Positions 49,516 through 62,204 of a stretch of 64,000 nt of DNA are shown here, one piece after another (within the stretch, counting starts at the first letter, position 1; each line of letters begins with the position of its first letter). The notes beneath the pieces were generated by a model, which searched no databases, was not told the DNA's origin, and saw only the letters and a list, made by a program, of their open reading frames with translations. Source of the DNA: Capitulum mitella. Taxonomy: Eukaryota > Arthropoda > Thecostraca > Pollicipedomorpha > Pollicipedidae. The position numbers and the translations under genes were made by a program. Location: positions 16,492,733-16,556,732 of the forward strand of contig CP099839.1 of assembly GCA_030062745.1 (NCBI GenBank). Reading direction: 5' to 3'.

Positions 49516-50489
49516 CCTCCTCCATCATGACCGAAATCCTATGATCGTGGCTCCTGTTGCACTGCTGTGTTAAAAAAGGACATTGTAAATCGTTGATAAT
49601 TTAACGTACGATTTTCGTGCTCCTGGAACTTGCAAAGTCCTACTGAGAAAGCTGAGAATGATATGCCTGCGATGCAGCCAGGATCAAGGTCCGAACAGTG
49701 ACGGGACATAAGAAGACCATCTAGTATGTAAACAGGCCTGTCAGATAATATCCACCCCATTCTTCAGCAAAGTTTAACAGTCGCAGAGATGTCTGGAAAA
49801 TTGAGAGAATCGATAGCACACTGAACAAATCATCTGTGAAAGAAAATATGTCAGTTGAATCAAAAATACAAAGTCCGAGAATTCATTCCGGGTAGTTCAC
49901 ATCGCATCAGGAGAAATTTCAAAAATGGTTATCTTGACTACAAATAGATAAGTGGGCCTCGAAAGGGGTCGCCACACCAAACAGGACGCGTCACGTATGT
50001 TACCAAAATGGTCCGAACGGAGAACTGTGTTTCGAGACTGATTTTGTCCTGTTTCCTACTGCCGAAACGAAACTGCTTCAGAAGATTTCAGCCTTTTCTT
50101 CTATCGCTCAAGTTATCTCGGAATCAACTCGGCACACAAAAAAGGTTGGGCAAGATGCAGAGTAGGAAGGCAATGGCAGGCAGTGATGGTTTGCCAGGGC
50201 GTCTCTGATGTTCGAATGTAGTGAAAAGTCAGTGAGACGTCCGGGAACGGTGAGGGCCGAATTTCGGCCGTTTCTGGCCGGGTGCGCCAGTGTGCTGCGC
50301 TGCGTCCGTCATCACCGGCGGAAGCGGCGTCAGTGTCGGCTCCGTGTGCCGGTGACTGGGATCGATTGTGTTGGGCGCGTCCTGGGCGGACGCCAAGGTT
50401 CGCGGGCGAGAGGTGCCCTGGAACTGCTCTGGCGTAGATGCCCTGGCGGACTAGGACAGATGGTCTTTGTTCCGCCGATGGCACTTGGC
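49516..50489. other. No gene seen between two mobile elements
   Basis: A GC-rich part around 50220-50480 has frames on both strands (50113-50484 minus, 50208-50513 plus) with no recognisable domain. Confidence 0.35.
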
Positions 50490-50493
50490 TTAA

Positions 50494-51699
50494 CCCTATT
50501 CCCGGAGTGCTAGACGGTATGGCCGACTCCCGGCAGGAGGGGGGGGGGCGGATTCGGCCCCCTGAGATCTCGAGAACTACATGTCCGATTTCATCACAAC
50601 AAACGGCAATCGATTTGCCATGACGTAAACTACACTTTTAAAAAAAGAAGCCTCCAAAATTTTGAAAGGAGTGGATACAGCGGGGCAAAAGTTTCAAATG
50701 GGGGAGTATTTTGGAACTTCTTATAACTTCGTTGTTCATGGACCGATTTCGATTAAATTGGCATGAATCGAGAGATTATGAATGGGCCTTTCACAATTGG
50801 TACACACATTTGAAAATTTGAAAAAAATTCGTAGGCGTTCACAGAGTTCCAAAAACAGGAGGGTTGGTTTTTTCAACAACTGAATGAACAAAAAGGTAAA
50901 TGCACTTTTTTGACTTTTGATAGTTATGTTATGCTAAAGAAGTACAAATCGTATAACAGTGTTTGTGTGATGTTAGCATAGGCGGCACCAGGGACATGGA
51001 AAGGGGAACTGTCATGGTCACACGTTCTTCAGATTAACTTGTGATCTTTGACCTCAAAAGACCTCCAGTGACCTTTGGAATGGTCTAGTGTGCATTTAAT
51101 GCTGTCTGAAAATGTTTTAAGTCAATTTAATCTACTCTGTTTCAGAAATTTCATTTAACGGCTATTGTGATATACGTTATGCGCACTGACATCTTACGTC
51201 ATATCCCCGTGACCCGACCCGATATCAGGCTGAAACTTGATACACAAGGAGAGGGGACCCTTCTACGTCATATATATTTCGGGTTTGGCATTTAAAAAAT
51301 AGCGCCAAAATTATTACTATAAAACCAAATGTTGACTTTTGACCTTGACTTCACCTTGTAAAATGACCTCAGATGAACAAAATTGCATTTGTACGTTACC
51401 CCACTATTTAGTTATTCATCCATATAAAGTTTTAAGTTCCATCTTAAATTTTTTTTCAAAACAAAAAAATTTTCGGGAGTCATTTTCCTTTTACCCTGAA
51501 CAAAGCCAAAAATGGCCTGTAGTGCCTCCCAAAAACGTTGCCCGCCCCTGAGCAAAACAAAATTTCGAAGTTTTGTCACACTACGTAGAGAGAATAGTAA
51601 GGAAAAGTCACCGCGTTTCGTGAAGCTGCGCCAAAAACCCTGGCATTGGCAAGTAAAAAACCCGAGGGGCGCGGATTCATACCCCTGCCGGGGATAGGG
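50494..51699. mobile_element. Non-autonomous TTAA-type element, third family
   Basis: Flanked by TTAA on both sides (50490-50493, 51700-51703). The ends are inverted: CCCTATTCCCGG on the left against CCCTATCCCCGG as the complement of the right end. A G run follows in the left arm. Length 1206 bp, close to the other TTAA elements. No transposase. Confidence 0.75.
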
Positions 51700-51899
51700 T
51701 TAAGCGTCGTTAACAGCACACTACGAACAAATGCGGAATAAGGCCAGAGCACAGGTGATATTTTTATGCATTCTCAGTGGGGTTGTCCTTGGGCTTGGTA
51801 GACCACCATCAGAAACCATAATGCCGTTTCAGCTTGTAGCATCCGGAACAATGGCTTCTGTCATACGAGACTACGCCCTGACGCGTTCATGGGACAAAG

Positions 51900-52700
51900 A
51901 AAATGGGCCGCATGGCTTAGATGAGAATGCACCCTGAGAGACCATCACGAGTGTCGCACGATAATGGGAAGCTTATGGTGGCGAGGATGAGATGCAAACC
52001 CATGTATGCGCAGAGATGGAACGCGAGCATCTGTGGACGCCTTGTCATTCCGCAAAACGATCTCGCAGCGCTCTGGGCGACACGAAGGCATGCATCGTCC
52101 GGAGGACTCGCGCCACGTGAGTGCATGGCGGAATATCTCCCGCCCTTAGGGAGATACGAACTTCGCATGTGACGCAGTTCTGTGCCTCTCACTTCCTGCC
52201 GAGATCATTGGACCGGTCTCTGACCTGGAGATGACCGCATCACGAGAACAGGTCGACCAGGGCTGGCCGGCCTCATTGAAAAGCTGCGCCGGCGTGGATG
52301 TGCGCCGGCGAAGCGACAGAACCTCATGGTTCAGCACGAGCTGTCCAGCAGAGGTGATGGTCTCGTGACAAGCAGCGCGCAGTATCCTGCATCCAGGTGC
52401 GCGGTATCCTGTACATGAGCATCCTGACTAGCCGGCTACGACGCTGTCTGCCACGCGTTCAGAGGAACCACGACGGCATCCGGACAGTACGGACCTCGGC
52501 TGGTGGCCGGGCTTGCGGCATGAGGTCGAAGGAATCTTGCTGGGTTGCCAGCCCTGCGAGAACATCGATCAGTTCCGAGCTGGCGAGTCTGCACATCGTC
52601 GGCATAGCCAGGCCCTCTCCCAGCACGGACATGTGGAAAGCTGGCCATCTGGGCATCGCTGGTTCAATGACTACCTTTTTTCCAGCGAGGTTCTACTGAC
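51900..52700 (+). mobile_element. Ty3/Gypsy-type LTR retroelement fossil, integrase zinc-finger region
   Basis: A decayed pol segment. WWPGLRHEVEGILLGCQPCE at about 52501-52560 matches the conserved WWPG and C-x2-C part of the integrase H2C2 zinc finger of Ty3/Gypsy elements, and a segment near 52035-52130 resembles the stretch that precedes that finger. No LTRs, reverse transcriptase or integrase core were recognised. The copy is short and broken in several places, so it is old. Confidence 0.55.
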
Positions 52701-52740
52701 GGATTGTCGTAAGTTGTCTGCTGTTTCATGATGGAAACAA

Positions 52741-55700
52741 CAATAAAATGAGCGTTTGCTTATTGCACAGTTTGGGAGATATTTCTCGAGTATCATCATC
52801 AGCACCTCCTCTGCCACTTGCGGCTGGCAAGGAGACAACTGCAACATGTAACATTTTTTTCCTATGGTGCTGGCATAATTTTCTTTTCGGAGGGGGCCCC
52901 AGATCAGTGTTTTTTATGGCGGGCCACCAAATATCGTTGAGGCCTGTAATCCCCAAACCACGTAGCATATCTACGGCGACAGAACACTCCGGACAAGAAC
53001 GTTCCTTGTGTCAGATGGCCGCCAGCCGCCGTCATCAATCCCCTCCCCGAACGTTCTGCGCATTTGACGCCGGGAAACGGAAGAGCAGCGCGTGGCTGCG
53101 CAGTGCATCCTTTCAAACGGCAGAGCGATAGAATAAATCACGGCGACAAGAGTCACCGTTTTCAAACGGCTCCGCCGGGGAAAAATTGATCTTGTTGGTA
53201 AAAACAGGGAGCAGCTGGCTCAAGCTCAAGCGTGTGTCCCGCACAAATAAAATCAGCGATCATGTTTCGATCCGGCCCAGGCTAGCCATCTGCTGCACCG
53301 CCCTTCCTCATGGGAATGGAAAGAGCCGAAAATAACAGAAGACGTCGACCAAGGACACTGGATATTGCCAAATAAGGACACAAGACGGCGAAATGAAAAC
53401 AGCACTCTCCTAATAACCTTCAAGAACGCGCCAAGACGACAGCGGGAGCAGTGCAGTAGCCAGACGGTCGCTTGGGTCGCGTGTTGCGACCCTGTGAAAT
53501 GGAGGAAAACATCCATGACTTGTAATATGAATGGTTAAGTGGCCCGGGCTCATTTACAGAGCATTGCATGGTGACCGGCTTATTTAAAAGGCTCTAAAAT
53601 GAGCCCGGACCATGAGGTGAGACTCCCAGACGCCGATTTGGTCCCTTATTACCTCGGTAAGTAAAATAATTACGTCAACGTTCTCTGCGTGCAGACGCCG
53701 CTTAGCTGAAGGCGCCAGCCGTTTTTTATATGGTCATTGGGGGGGGGGAGGGTGACGGCTGGACGAGAATAATTAGGGAAGGGACCAGCGCAAGCAGACG
53801 ACCACTGATCAGGGATTGGCAAAAACAGCTGACGTCGTAGGCGAGAAAATCTGTACTCGCCAATGACAATGACGTCAGTCGACCAAAGTTTCGACTCATT
53901 TATTCGGAAGGACCTTCTACCCGTTATTGTTTTGTAAACTGAAGGTGGCAAAGGGGAACATTTGCCCGACCCCTGTGCACCCGGACATCTCTCCGCCCTT
54001 TCCTAGCGGACCGAATTCGCTCTGTGGGTACAACCGTCTATGGAATGAACCAGAATTGACCAGCCTCATTCTTAAAGGTCTTGGAAATGGAATGACATGA
54101 CGACCTTGATGCCGGCAGTCGAGGGGCGCCCCGTTTACAGTAGGTGACTACTCCACAGGGACGTACGTGGGCGGTCACGGCTATCGTCCGGCAGGCGCCA
54201 CCGTCGGGGGCCTTTCGGCCTAGGATCGATTCTGGCATCTTCAGGTTGCTCTGCGTATCGATTGGTTCCTTGTTGCACATTTCTCCAAAAAGAAATCGTG
54301 ATGATGCAAGGGCCGGTATCTTTGCAGCGAAGCTCCGGGGCGGCAAATGGAGTCCACCGGCATGTTGGCGGCGCTCGATTTGGCCAGACGCAATAGCTCT
54401 TGGTCGAAACTGCTGGCAGGTGCGAGTAACCGCAGCACTGCCACGTCTCGCTCCCGCAATCCGTCACGCAGCGCCCAGTTTGTCTGTGGTGTCATTTGAA
54501 TCTGATGCTGTGCTTGTAAACATTTATGGAGGGCGCTGCACCGGTCGATGACTGCGGAATTGTGGTGTGAGATATAATATTCCGTGGCCTGCACCGCTAA
54601 CGGCGGTAACGTTAAGTTCCGTGAGGATATTTTATACGCGTTCTCACGCCTCCTGGACAATCGCGACCTATTCAAGCGAGCCCGATGGTAGCTGAAGCCT
54701 GGAGCAGCTGCCACAGCGCCGCTGGAGCGGCTCGGGCAGCGTCGTACTGCCGGCGGCCCCTCCGCGGTCCGCCGCCGCCCTCGTCCGGCCAATGGTCTCT
54801 TCGTTAGCGTCCGATCTGGAGTACGGAGCCGCGGGCACATCTCCCCTCGGCACGCCATCGATTTGTCCAGCGGAGGCGCCGCTCCAGGCATGCTCCCTGC
54901 GCTCTGCCCTCCCCCTCCTCTGCCGACCGGTCCGATAACGCGCCGAGATTCCTGCCTGTGTCGCGTGAGATTTTCCGCCTGCGCGCGAGCGGCGTTGGCC
55001 CAGATGTAGGCCAGGAAGGATTGAAGACCTTCCTGGAGATTGGTGAGACTTGTAGGACTTTGAGAAAAATTGTATCTGCGACAACCGTAAAGAAAATGGA
55101 AGAAAGCCGGTATGTGTTATGTTTTCTTGGTCACATATGTTTTTTTGGCTTTTAACGTTGACAACACATCGGTTGGTGCACACAAAGGAACTTTTCATTA
55201 ATCGTCTTTTCGCCGTTTCCCCATTGTATTGTTTTGACTCAACCGAAGAATCATGTCGTCGAGCAAATGAACAGCACATCGTGGCGTCCGACAGAATATG
55301 GTTGCTGCCTTCACAGCCGAGCACGGTTATTGAAGATATTCGACATACGCTACCCCATCGGCACAAGAGCGTTTTCATTGTTGGCGAGGCCATATCTATT
55401 TTTGAACGGTTTTTGTCTATGTAATGCAGTATAACTAATACCGCTAAATAAAAACAAATCATTCAAAGCTAGTAGGGCCACCGCCAAGTTGGAAGTGTCG
55501 CTGACCTGTCTGCGTTATGACCTGCGCACTCGTGGCTAAGTTTGACTTCTTGCTGAATTCGTCGACAGTGTTTATGCATGAAACAGTGAAGTCTTGAGCT
55601 ATGTTTGGAGAAAAGGACAAAATTTGTCTTTACCACTGATTGAAGATACGAAGTTTTCATGCATAACCTAGCAAGGGATCGTCAACCGTGAACGGCTGAT

Positions 55701-56374
55701 TTGGCTCTGTACTCATGGCCTGCCATCAAATGTGACAGAGTGGTTAATACGCTGTTTTAGCGATAAAGAATAGCTCAGGCGCTAACTGCTTCGCCCTTTT
55801 CGGAATGCCCGAGAAAGATCAATGTGGCCCGTAGGCTGTTTGCACGTGCGCAGCAGTGCACCGTCGCCCGCAAGTGTGTGTTTATGCTTTGTGAGCGGTA
55901 CTGGCCGCGCCCGTGCACAGGTGCACGACAGCTGGCATCACTGCCATCTGGAAAGTGGGGCTGCTGAGGGGGAATGGTTTGTCGAGGGCTGTATCCCGGC
56001 TGGCGTGTCCGTCAGAGGGGAGGGGGAGGAAGAGAGAGGGGTGGTAGGAGAAACAAATGGGAGGGAGGAGGGAAAGACAGAAGGCAAAGAGAGAGCGGGA
56101 GAGACAAACCGACCACCATTTTGTTCAAGAATTCAGACCGCATCGAATCATTGCACGCCTCCACGCTGAATGATGAAAGATTTCGCCGTGCAGCAGAAAT
56201 ATGCGATCCCGTGTTCTTCGCTGACCCTCAATAGCCCCGCTGACCGTCGGTGTCTGTTGCCGTGTCTAGTAGACCGTGGTCTCGTCTACTTTCGCTGACC
56301 ATCATTGGCCCAGCCTACTGGTGGCACGTCTTGGCGTGCGTTATAATTTTGTGATCCCCATTTCTTTTGTTCCA

Positions 56375-56377
<3 letters not shown>
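52741..56377. other. No confirmed gene; GC-rich block near 54700-54960
   Basis: Minus-strand frames at 54241-54891 (216 codons) and 54668-55462 (264 codons) overlap a GC-rich block. In the first frame the open region extends upstream through FLAYIWANAARAQAENLTRH (about 54960-55020), preceded by a possible acceptor (TTCTCACCAATCTCCAG on the minus strand). No family recognised and no matching donor found. Confidence 0.3.

Positions 56378-56427
<50 letters not shown>
56378..56427. repeat. (TA)n microsatellite
   Basis: Pure TA run about 100 bp upstream of the myosin start codon. Confidence 0.95.
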
Positions 56428-56429
<2 letters not shown>

Positions 56430-56526
56430 TTCTGTTGGCCCTCGCCCCGCCTACTTCCGTTAACCCCCGACGAACCGGATGAGCGTCAGTGTCTGCGGTC
56501 GTCCCCCAGAGTCGGCGTCGGCTGCG

Positions 56527-56709
56527 ATGGCGAGCGGAGGGCCAGGGCCGCCGCCGGAGAGCCGGGCCAGGAGCGGCGGCGGCGGCGGCGGCCGGCCGCT
56601 GAACCTGGAGCGACAGGTCGGCGTCTGGGACACCGTCCTGCTGGAGCCGCTCACCGAGGAGGCGTTCATCGCCAACCTCCACCAGAGATACAAACACGAC
56701 CAGATCTAC
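56527..56709 (+). CDS. First coding exon of a class-I myosin (Myo1b/Myo61F-like), partial
   Basis: Class-I myosins are single-headed motors linking actin to membranes. From ATG 56527 there is a Gly/Pro-rich lead (residues 1-25), then LERQVGVWDTVLLEPLTEEA followed by FIANLHQRYKHDQIY. This is the start of the motor domain as in the Myo1b group, where the next residues are TYIG...VSVNP. ATCTAC|GTGAGT at 56709/56710 is a strong donor exactly where that next part should begin on another exon. No following exon was found in the remaining 7.3 kb, so intron 1 is longer than that and contains a LINE. An in-frame ATG at 56479 has a weaker context. The 13 Gly codons around 56574-56595 come from a GGC-type run. 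The subclass is less certain than the family. Confidence 0.75.
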
Positions 56710-56934
56710 GTGAGTACGCCGTCGGCCATATTGTGTAGGTATGACAAATGCTAATACGCGGAGGTCTTTATTTCCCTAAATCGAATGGTAATTTCTCAAG
56801 GATAAGAATTCGAATACTGTTTTACATTATTCTGGAGTCGCCTCTGATTTTTTTTTCACTACGATACATGACGTTTGGTCGTAGTATTCGTAGTACATGT
56901 CGAGCTAACAAAACCAATCATACAGATCTGGATG

Positions 56935-59010
56935 TCTGTTAGGCCCACTGAACATGTTATTGGACGAAATATGCACTCGAGCGTTGACGCCTCATCGCTC
57001 CTATTGCCCGTGGCTTGAGACTAGCCCTGACCTGCGGCAGCTGATGCAGGGGCGGAACGAGGCGTATCGGCAGTGGCGTCAATCCCGAACCGAGACCGAT
57101 TTGGCCAGATACCGACGACTTCGTAACAGCGTTAAGAACCTTTTCGCTCGGACTAAGCGCGATTTCCTGTGTGACATCATGCTTGCCGACCGTGCCGCTT
57201 TTTAGAGGGGCATAAAAAGCTTCGCCTTTCAGCCCGCCATGGGGAGGGGTGCCGCCGGGCAAACGTCCGCTGAGCAGGCTGAGACTTCAACCGCCACTCT
57301 GCGTCCACCGGCCCTCGTATCGCTGCCGAGGGAGGGGTGCCGCTGGGCAAATGTCCGCTGAGCAGGCTGATGACTTCAACCGCCACTTTGCGTCCACCGG
57401 CCCTCGTATCGCTGCCGAGCTGGTAGCGGGCAGCCACGGTGACAACCCACTTCCACCAAGACCACCATGTATCACTGCATCAAGAATAAGTCTATGTCCT
57501 TCGACTCTTCCTGAACTCTAGAGAGCTATGAGTGATATGAGTGTCGAGGGCGGTAGGACATGACAGCGTGCCGTTGTATGCGCTGCGAAAATGTTTTCCC
57601 GTTCACGGGCCACCTTTCCTTTATCTAGTCAACAGCTCCATCGCCTTTTGTGTTTTTTCTTCGTCTTGGAAGATGGCCTTTGGTTTTAGTCTTCACAAAT
57701 CAGGCCCGCGTGACATCGCCAGCAATTTTAGACCCATATCTATCTTACCTGCGCCATCGAAGACATGTGAAAAGATTGTGTGCACACAGTTTTCTTCTTA
57801 TCTCGCCACCCATGATCTTTTAGCTCCACCACGGTATGCATATAGACCATGTTACTCGACGGAAGACGCCCTGGTTGACGCTGTTGAGTGGATGGTGCGT
57901 TGGATCGACGATGGCCATGTTGTCGCCGTCACCTCAATTGACCTCTGTCGAGCCTTTGACAGTGTCGGCCTTGACGTTCTCTTGACCAGGCTCAAGTTGT
58001 AAAGTATCGATCCCAAGTGGTTCGAGAGCTACCTTGCTGATTGGCGGCAGATGGTGGGAGGTGGTTCTCTTTCCCTGCCTCTCCCCCACGGTGTTCCGCA
58101 GGGGTCCATTGTCAGTCCTATCCTCTTCAGCATCTCCCAGTATCCTGTGTCGACCAGGACGACCAGTATCCTATGCCGATGACACCTATTTACCGGACTC
58201 CGCACAGCCTGATCATTTACCCATCCTAAAATCCCGGCAGGAGGGGACTCTCCTTACCGTCACATCCTTCGTCACATCCAACTCCTTGAAAATGAATCCA
58301 TCCAAAACTACCCTGTTCCTTGTCGGCACAGCCCATAGCCTCGGAAAGACCATATCCTTCCATCTTAATTTTGCCGTCCACATGCTAACTCCTCCTCCAT
58401 CTGTGAAGATGCTGGGGGTCACTATCGATAGCTCCTTACCCTGGGAGAAGCACATATCCAAGGTAACCAAAAAGTGCAATTCCTTCCTACTCTGTTTGTA
58501 TAAGATACGTCACCACCTTACGCCCGAACTCTGGACACTCCTGATCCAGTCACATGTTTTCCTCCACGTCCTCTGATGCCTTTCGTTCTAGGGCGGGGCG
58601 GCGTCGTGCCACCCTAGCAGAGTTCAGAAGATGATGAATTTTGGGGCAGGATCGTCTCCGACTCTCGTAAGCAGGATTTTGGTGTCAGTGACTGCGGGGG
58701 CGCTACGCTGGCGCGCCGTACGTCACCTAGCTGCGAGGCGCGACAGCATTGGTGTCTTCCGAGCCCTGGACGACTCGCGTGCTCCGGTGGCGGCCCGGTC
58801 CCTGTTCACCCCACGACCACTGTGTCCCAGCGTGCCACCCGGACGGCCGGCGCCTTAGAGCCGCCGGCTTTCCGTCTGTCTGTCGCCCGCAGAGCTCTTT
58901 CGCAACGCGCAACGGCGTCCTGGAAGCGCCTGCCGCCGGCCACGACCTCCTCTCGAACCCGTAGAGAGCTTGGACGGAAACTTAACGATCTATCTCCTAT
59001 ACTGTGACTT
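56935..59010 (+). mobile_element. 5'-truncated LINE (non-LTR retrotransposon), Jockey/CR1-like
   Basis: Fragments in order on the + strand are a linker before the reverse transcriptase (RNEAYRQWRQ and LRNSVKNLFARTKRDF, 56954-57205) and reverse transcriptase blocks at 57541-58002 (NFRPISILPAPSK, TSIDLCRAFDSV). LPHGVPQGSIVSPILFSIS follows at about 58075-58135, YADDT at about 58177 and LKMNPSKTTLFLVG with KMLGVTIDSSLPWEKHI at 58290-58460. The C-terminal end is ASWKRLPPATTSS...GRKLNDLSPIL at 58822-59007. It has frame changes and stops, carries no endonuclease, and lies in the myosin intron in the gene's orientation. The clade is a guess. Confidence 0.8.
57244..57420 (+). repeat. 88-bp tandem duplication inside the LINE
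   Basis: GAGGGGTGCCGCCGGGCAAA at 57244 and the near-identical start at 57332 head two copies of one unit differing at few positions. The second copy has one extra base. The duplication arose after, or in the source of, this insertion. Confidence 0.85.
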
Positions 59011-59820
59011 TGCCTAATGTCTCTTGCGTAACAGTTGCATGAGTTGTACTGCTTGTTTTCATCGTTGTTTCTAACATACCGTTAAAACAACTTGAATCAA
59101 ACATTAATCCGCGCGCTGAAAGGATTCGCCAATGAACTGAAGTGAACTATCAAAAACCGATGCCTGGAGACGCTCTTAGTAGTATATGTGGTGAATAATA
59201 TGCGTAAATCAGGATAAAAATGTGCATTTTGCACGTTAGCTTTGTTTTAATCATACAGGAGTCCTGAATTTTTAAGAATAAGACAATATAATTCATACAA
59301 TGTTTCATGAATTCTTAACAATAAGAAAATATAAAGATCCCTTGTAACATGTCCCTGTTCCGCCATTGGTCAGCATTTTTCTTAAAAATAATTGGAAGTG
59401 TGTAGGTTGCAAACATTTCGATCATTTGAACTGTACATGACGTTATAAAGAACATCAAAACAGAACATGATTACGTCGAACTCTGAAGTCTGAAGCCGGA
59501 AGTCGAAATGCGCGATCTCTTGAAATTGCGATATTCCTTAAACATGCCTCCAAAAACGTGTCCTGAAACCGCCTCCGGAGGAGGTAATTTTTTGAAATTA
59601 CGTCAAGACATGTCAAAACCATATTTGGGAAAGTCACCAAGTTTCGTGAAGTAGTTCTCATAAGCCCGAGAACGGCGAGCAAAAAACCGGAAGGAAAAAC
59701 CGAATCTCTCCCCCCCTAACCGCACGGAATAAGGTTAAAGCTCCTCAGCCTATAGGAGCCGCTGCGGCCTGGCGACACGCTAATATTCCTGGCAACGCGA
59801 CACATTACAAAGTTCAGGAT
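59011..59820. other. LINE tail and possible TTAA-type element
   Basis: AT-rich DNA. AATAAGG followed by TTAA (59735-59738) with a C run inside resembles the right ends of the TTAA families; a left end near 59103 is uncertain. No gene. Confidence 0.3.
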
Positions 59821-60060
59821 TTGACGCATGCCTGCATGAATTTTCGATGCATCCGAGTTGGCCTCATTGCAAGCTGTTGGTCAGTTCCATCTCGGGTCCG
59901 GGGAGCGGAAATGCTGCCGGCGCCGGTGACGACGAGACCACGTGTGGAACCTCGGCAAGGATCGGCACCCATTGCCTCCGGCGCTTTGGCTGCCCTGCAG
60001 CTGATCCCGCTGTATCAGCGGCTCTCCGTTTGGCCGGCGGTCGGCGCGCCGCGCGTGTTT

Positions 60061-60145
60061 CTCCCCGGCACTATTTCAGCGTCGTGCCTGTCCCCGGCAC
60101 TATTTTAACAGCGTGCCAGCTCCCGGCACCATTTCAGCGACGTGA
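60061..60145 (+). repeat. Three-unit short tandem repeat
   Basis: CCCCGGCACTATTTCAGCG and two variants at about 31-bp spacing. Confidence 0.7.
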
Positions 60146-61480
60146 CTGTCCTCCACACCATCAACGGCGACAGACCGCCCTTCCGGCTATGCCGGTCGCG
60201 CCGGGCGCCGCGGCCGCCGCGACCGGCGCAGCTCGCGCGCGTTCCGCGGGGAAGGTGGGCTCCGGTGGGCGGCCGGGCGCGCCTCCTTTGATCTGGGCTC
60301 CGACTTCAGTGAGCCCGCCAGGCGGCGGCCGTCAGCGGCTGCTGTGGCCGGGAGGTGGCGGGCGGCCGCCGGCGACGCTGGCGGCACCGGGCCGGCTGGG
60401 CCGGCGCCAGCGATCGGTGGCTGACCGCGGGAAGGTCACAGAATGGGCCGGTAAACAGGAATGCGGCGCTGGAGCCGCGAGCACGGCAGGTGCGGCGAGC
60501 CGGCTCTGTGGTCCCTGGACGCGTTCATTGGACGGTGGAGGCCAGACGGCCGTCAGCAGTGACACTGCGCACGCGGTGGCCGGCGCGCGAGCAGCCTACC
60601 GGCACCTTCAGTGCGGCCAGCTGCCGCCTCCCAGCTCCGCTCAGTGGCAGCCGGGCCGAGTGGCGCAGTTGAGCCACCCTCTAGGGCCGAGGGCACGGCT
60701 TCGACAGGAAGTGAGCTGACGCGCCACGGCCGTGATATGCGACGGGCAAATCGTTTTGGACCGCGCTGCCACTGCCGGGGGCGAGACGAGCCGGGAACGA
60801 TGTCTGGAATGGCGAGCCGCTGCTGATTGTGACGTGTACCGGCGGGAGCCATGCCACCGCCGAGAGCCATAAATATTACGGGAAACGATGCTACCGACGG
60901 CGCTGAGAAATGTTGACGGGGGTGAAGTCCAGATTAAGATGCCGCTGTCGATGAGGGGAGGAGCGGAACTGGAGCCAAGGGAAATGGATCCCCCGTGTTT
61001 ATCTGGCCCCGCAGAGCAACAGGTCATGTCAAACTTTGGCGCAGTGTTTGTGTAGCGAGGAGGGCATTCCCAATAAAATGCGACGGTAGGAGCAGGATGT
61101 ACATACTGGCTATTTCCGTAACATTTTCTTGTAAACGGAATGTTTATCTTATGACCAAGATTTTTTTTTTTGTCAAAGGATCATCGAGGAGTGACGATCC
61201 CTAGGGCCTGGAATAGCAAAATCGCGCGCAATTTTGCGGTGGGTTTTGCGGTCTGAGATATTTTTACGCTTTATATTTGAAGAATTACAGCTGAAGCTAA
61301 ACACATCACCTTGATCTACAGAAGAACATGGTTGACTGTCGACCTGCATATGTTTTCAGATTGTACGCCCTTTTCCTTTCAGTAGCATATGCGCTGGTAC
61401 AAGTACGTGGACCTGCCTGCGGACGGCCTGCGCTGACCATTATCCGCTGTCTGCGGGCTCGAAATCATCGCTCCGACAGC
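60146..61480. other. GC-rich block then AT-rich DNA, no gene recognised
   Basis: 60180-60720 is strongly GC-rich with frames open on both strands, including a 290-codon + frame (59847-60719) with low-complexity composition. It could be a regulatory CpG-rich region in the myosin intron. No domain. Confidence 0.3.
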
Positions 61481-61497
61481 ATTGTCGGTTGACGTAC

Positions 61498-62040
61498 CCG
61501 GTCCTGATGTCTCAGCCTCGGTCGCCCGGTCCTGTTGTCTCAGTCTCCGCCGGCCGATTCTGGTGTCTCAGTCTCGGTCGGCCGGTCTTGGTGTCCCAGT
61601 CTTGGCGGGCCGGTTCTGGTGCCTCGGTCTCGGCTGGCCGTTCCCGGTGTCTGTCTCCTCCTCCTGGTGTCTCAATTCTGCTTCCCCAGTCTCGACCGGC
61701 CGTTTCCGGTGTCTCAGTCTCCGTTCGGTGGTCGGTCCTGCTGTCTCAGTTCTGTTATCTCAGTCTCGGCCGGCCGTTCCCACTGTTTCAGTCTCCGCCT
61801 GGTTCGGCCGGCCGATCCTGGTGTCTCAGCCTCGGCCGGCCGTTCCCACTGTTTCAGTCTCCGCCCGGTTCGGCCGGCCGATCCTGGTGTCTCAGCCTCG
61901 GCCGGCCGTTCCCACTGTTTCAGTCTCCGCCTGGTTCGGCCGGCCGATCCTAGTGTCTCAGTCTCCGCCCGGCGGTCAGTCTCGGCGTCTCAGTTCTGTT
62001 GTTTCAGTCTGCTCGGGCCGGTTCCGGTGTCGCCGCGCTA
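61498..62040 (+). repeat. Minisatellite with 33-bp and 66-bp periods
   Basis: Units of the form GGTGTCTCAGTCTCGGCCGG. Between about 61755 and 61965 a 66-bp composite repeats three times nearly unchanged. The period is a multiple of three, so long frames arise automatically. Confidence 0.85.
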
Positions 62041-62204
62041 CATGGGCCGCCAACGGCGACTGATGGGGACCGCCGCCTGACGCCGGTCGTTACCGAGCGG
62101 CAGCCGGCCGCCTTGCTGTCTCGCCGCTCCGCCGCCGATACATGGCCGGCACCGGCCGCCTCCTGGGCGGGCGACGGCGCGACGGCGGCGACTGGCAACC
62201 GGCC

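Noticed and set aside
52590-52600. YADDV on the minus strand suggesting a reverse transcriptase
   Set aside because: Isolated five-residue match; the opposite strand carries the better supported integrase zinc-finger segment.
54241-55462. 216- and 264-codon minus frames, possible exon with FLAYIWANAARAQAENLTRH
   Set aside because: Suggestive composition and an acceptor-like site, but no donor, no recognised family, and GC-rich DNA explains the openness.
59847-60719. 290-codon + frame
   Set aside because: Low-complexity Ala/Gly/Pro/Arg translation of GC-rich DNA containing a short tandem repeat; alternative frames are equally open.
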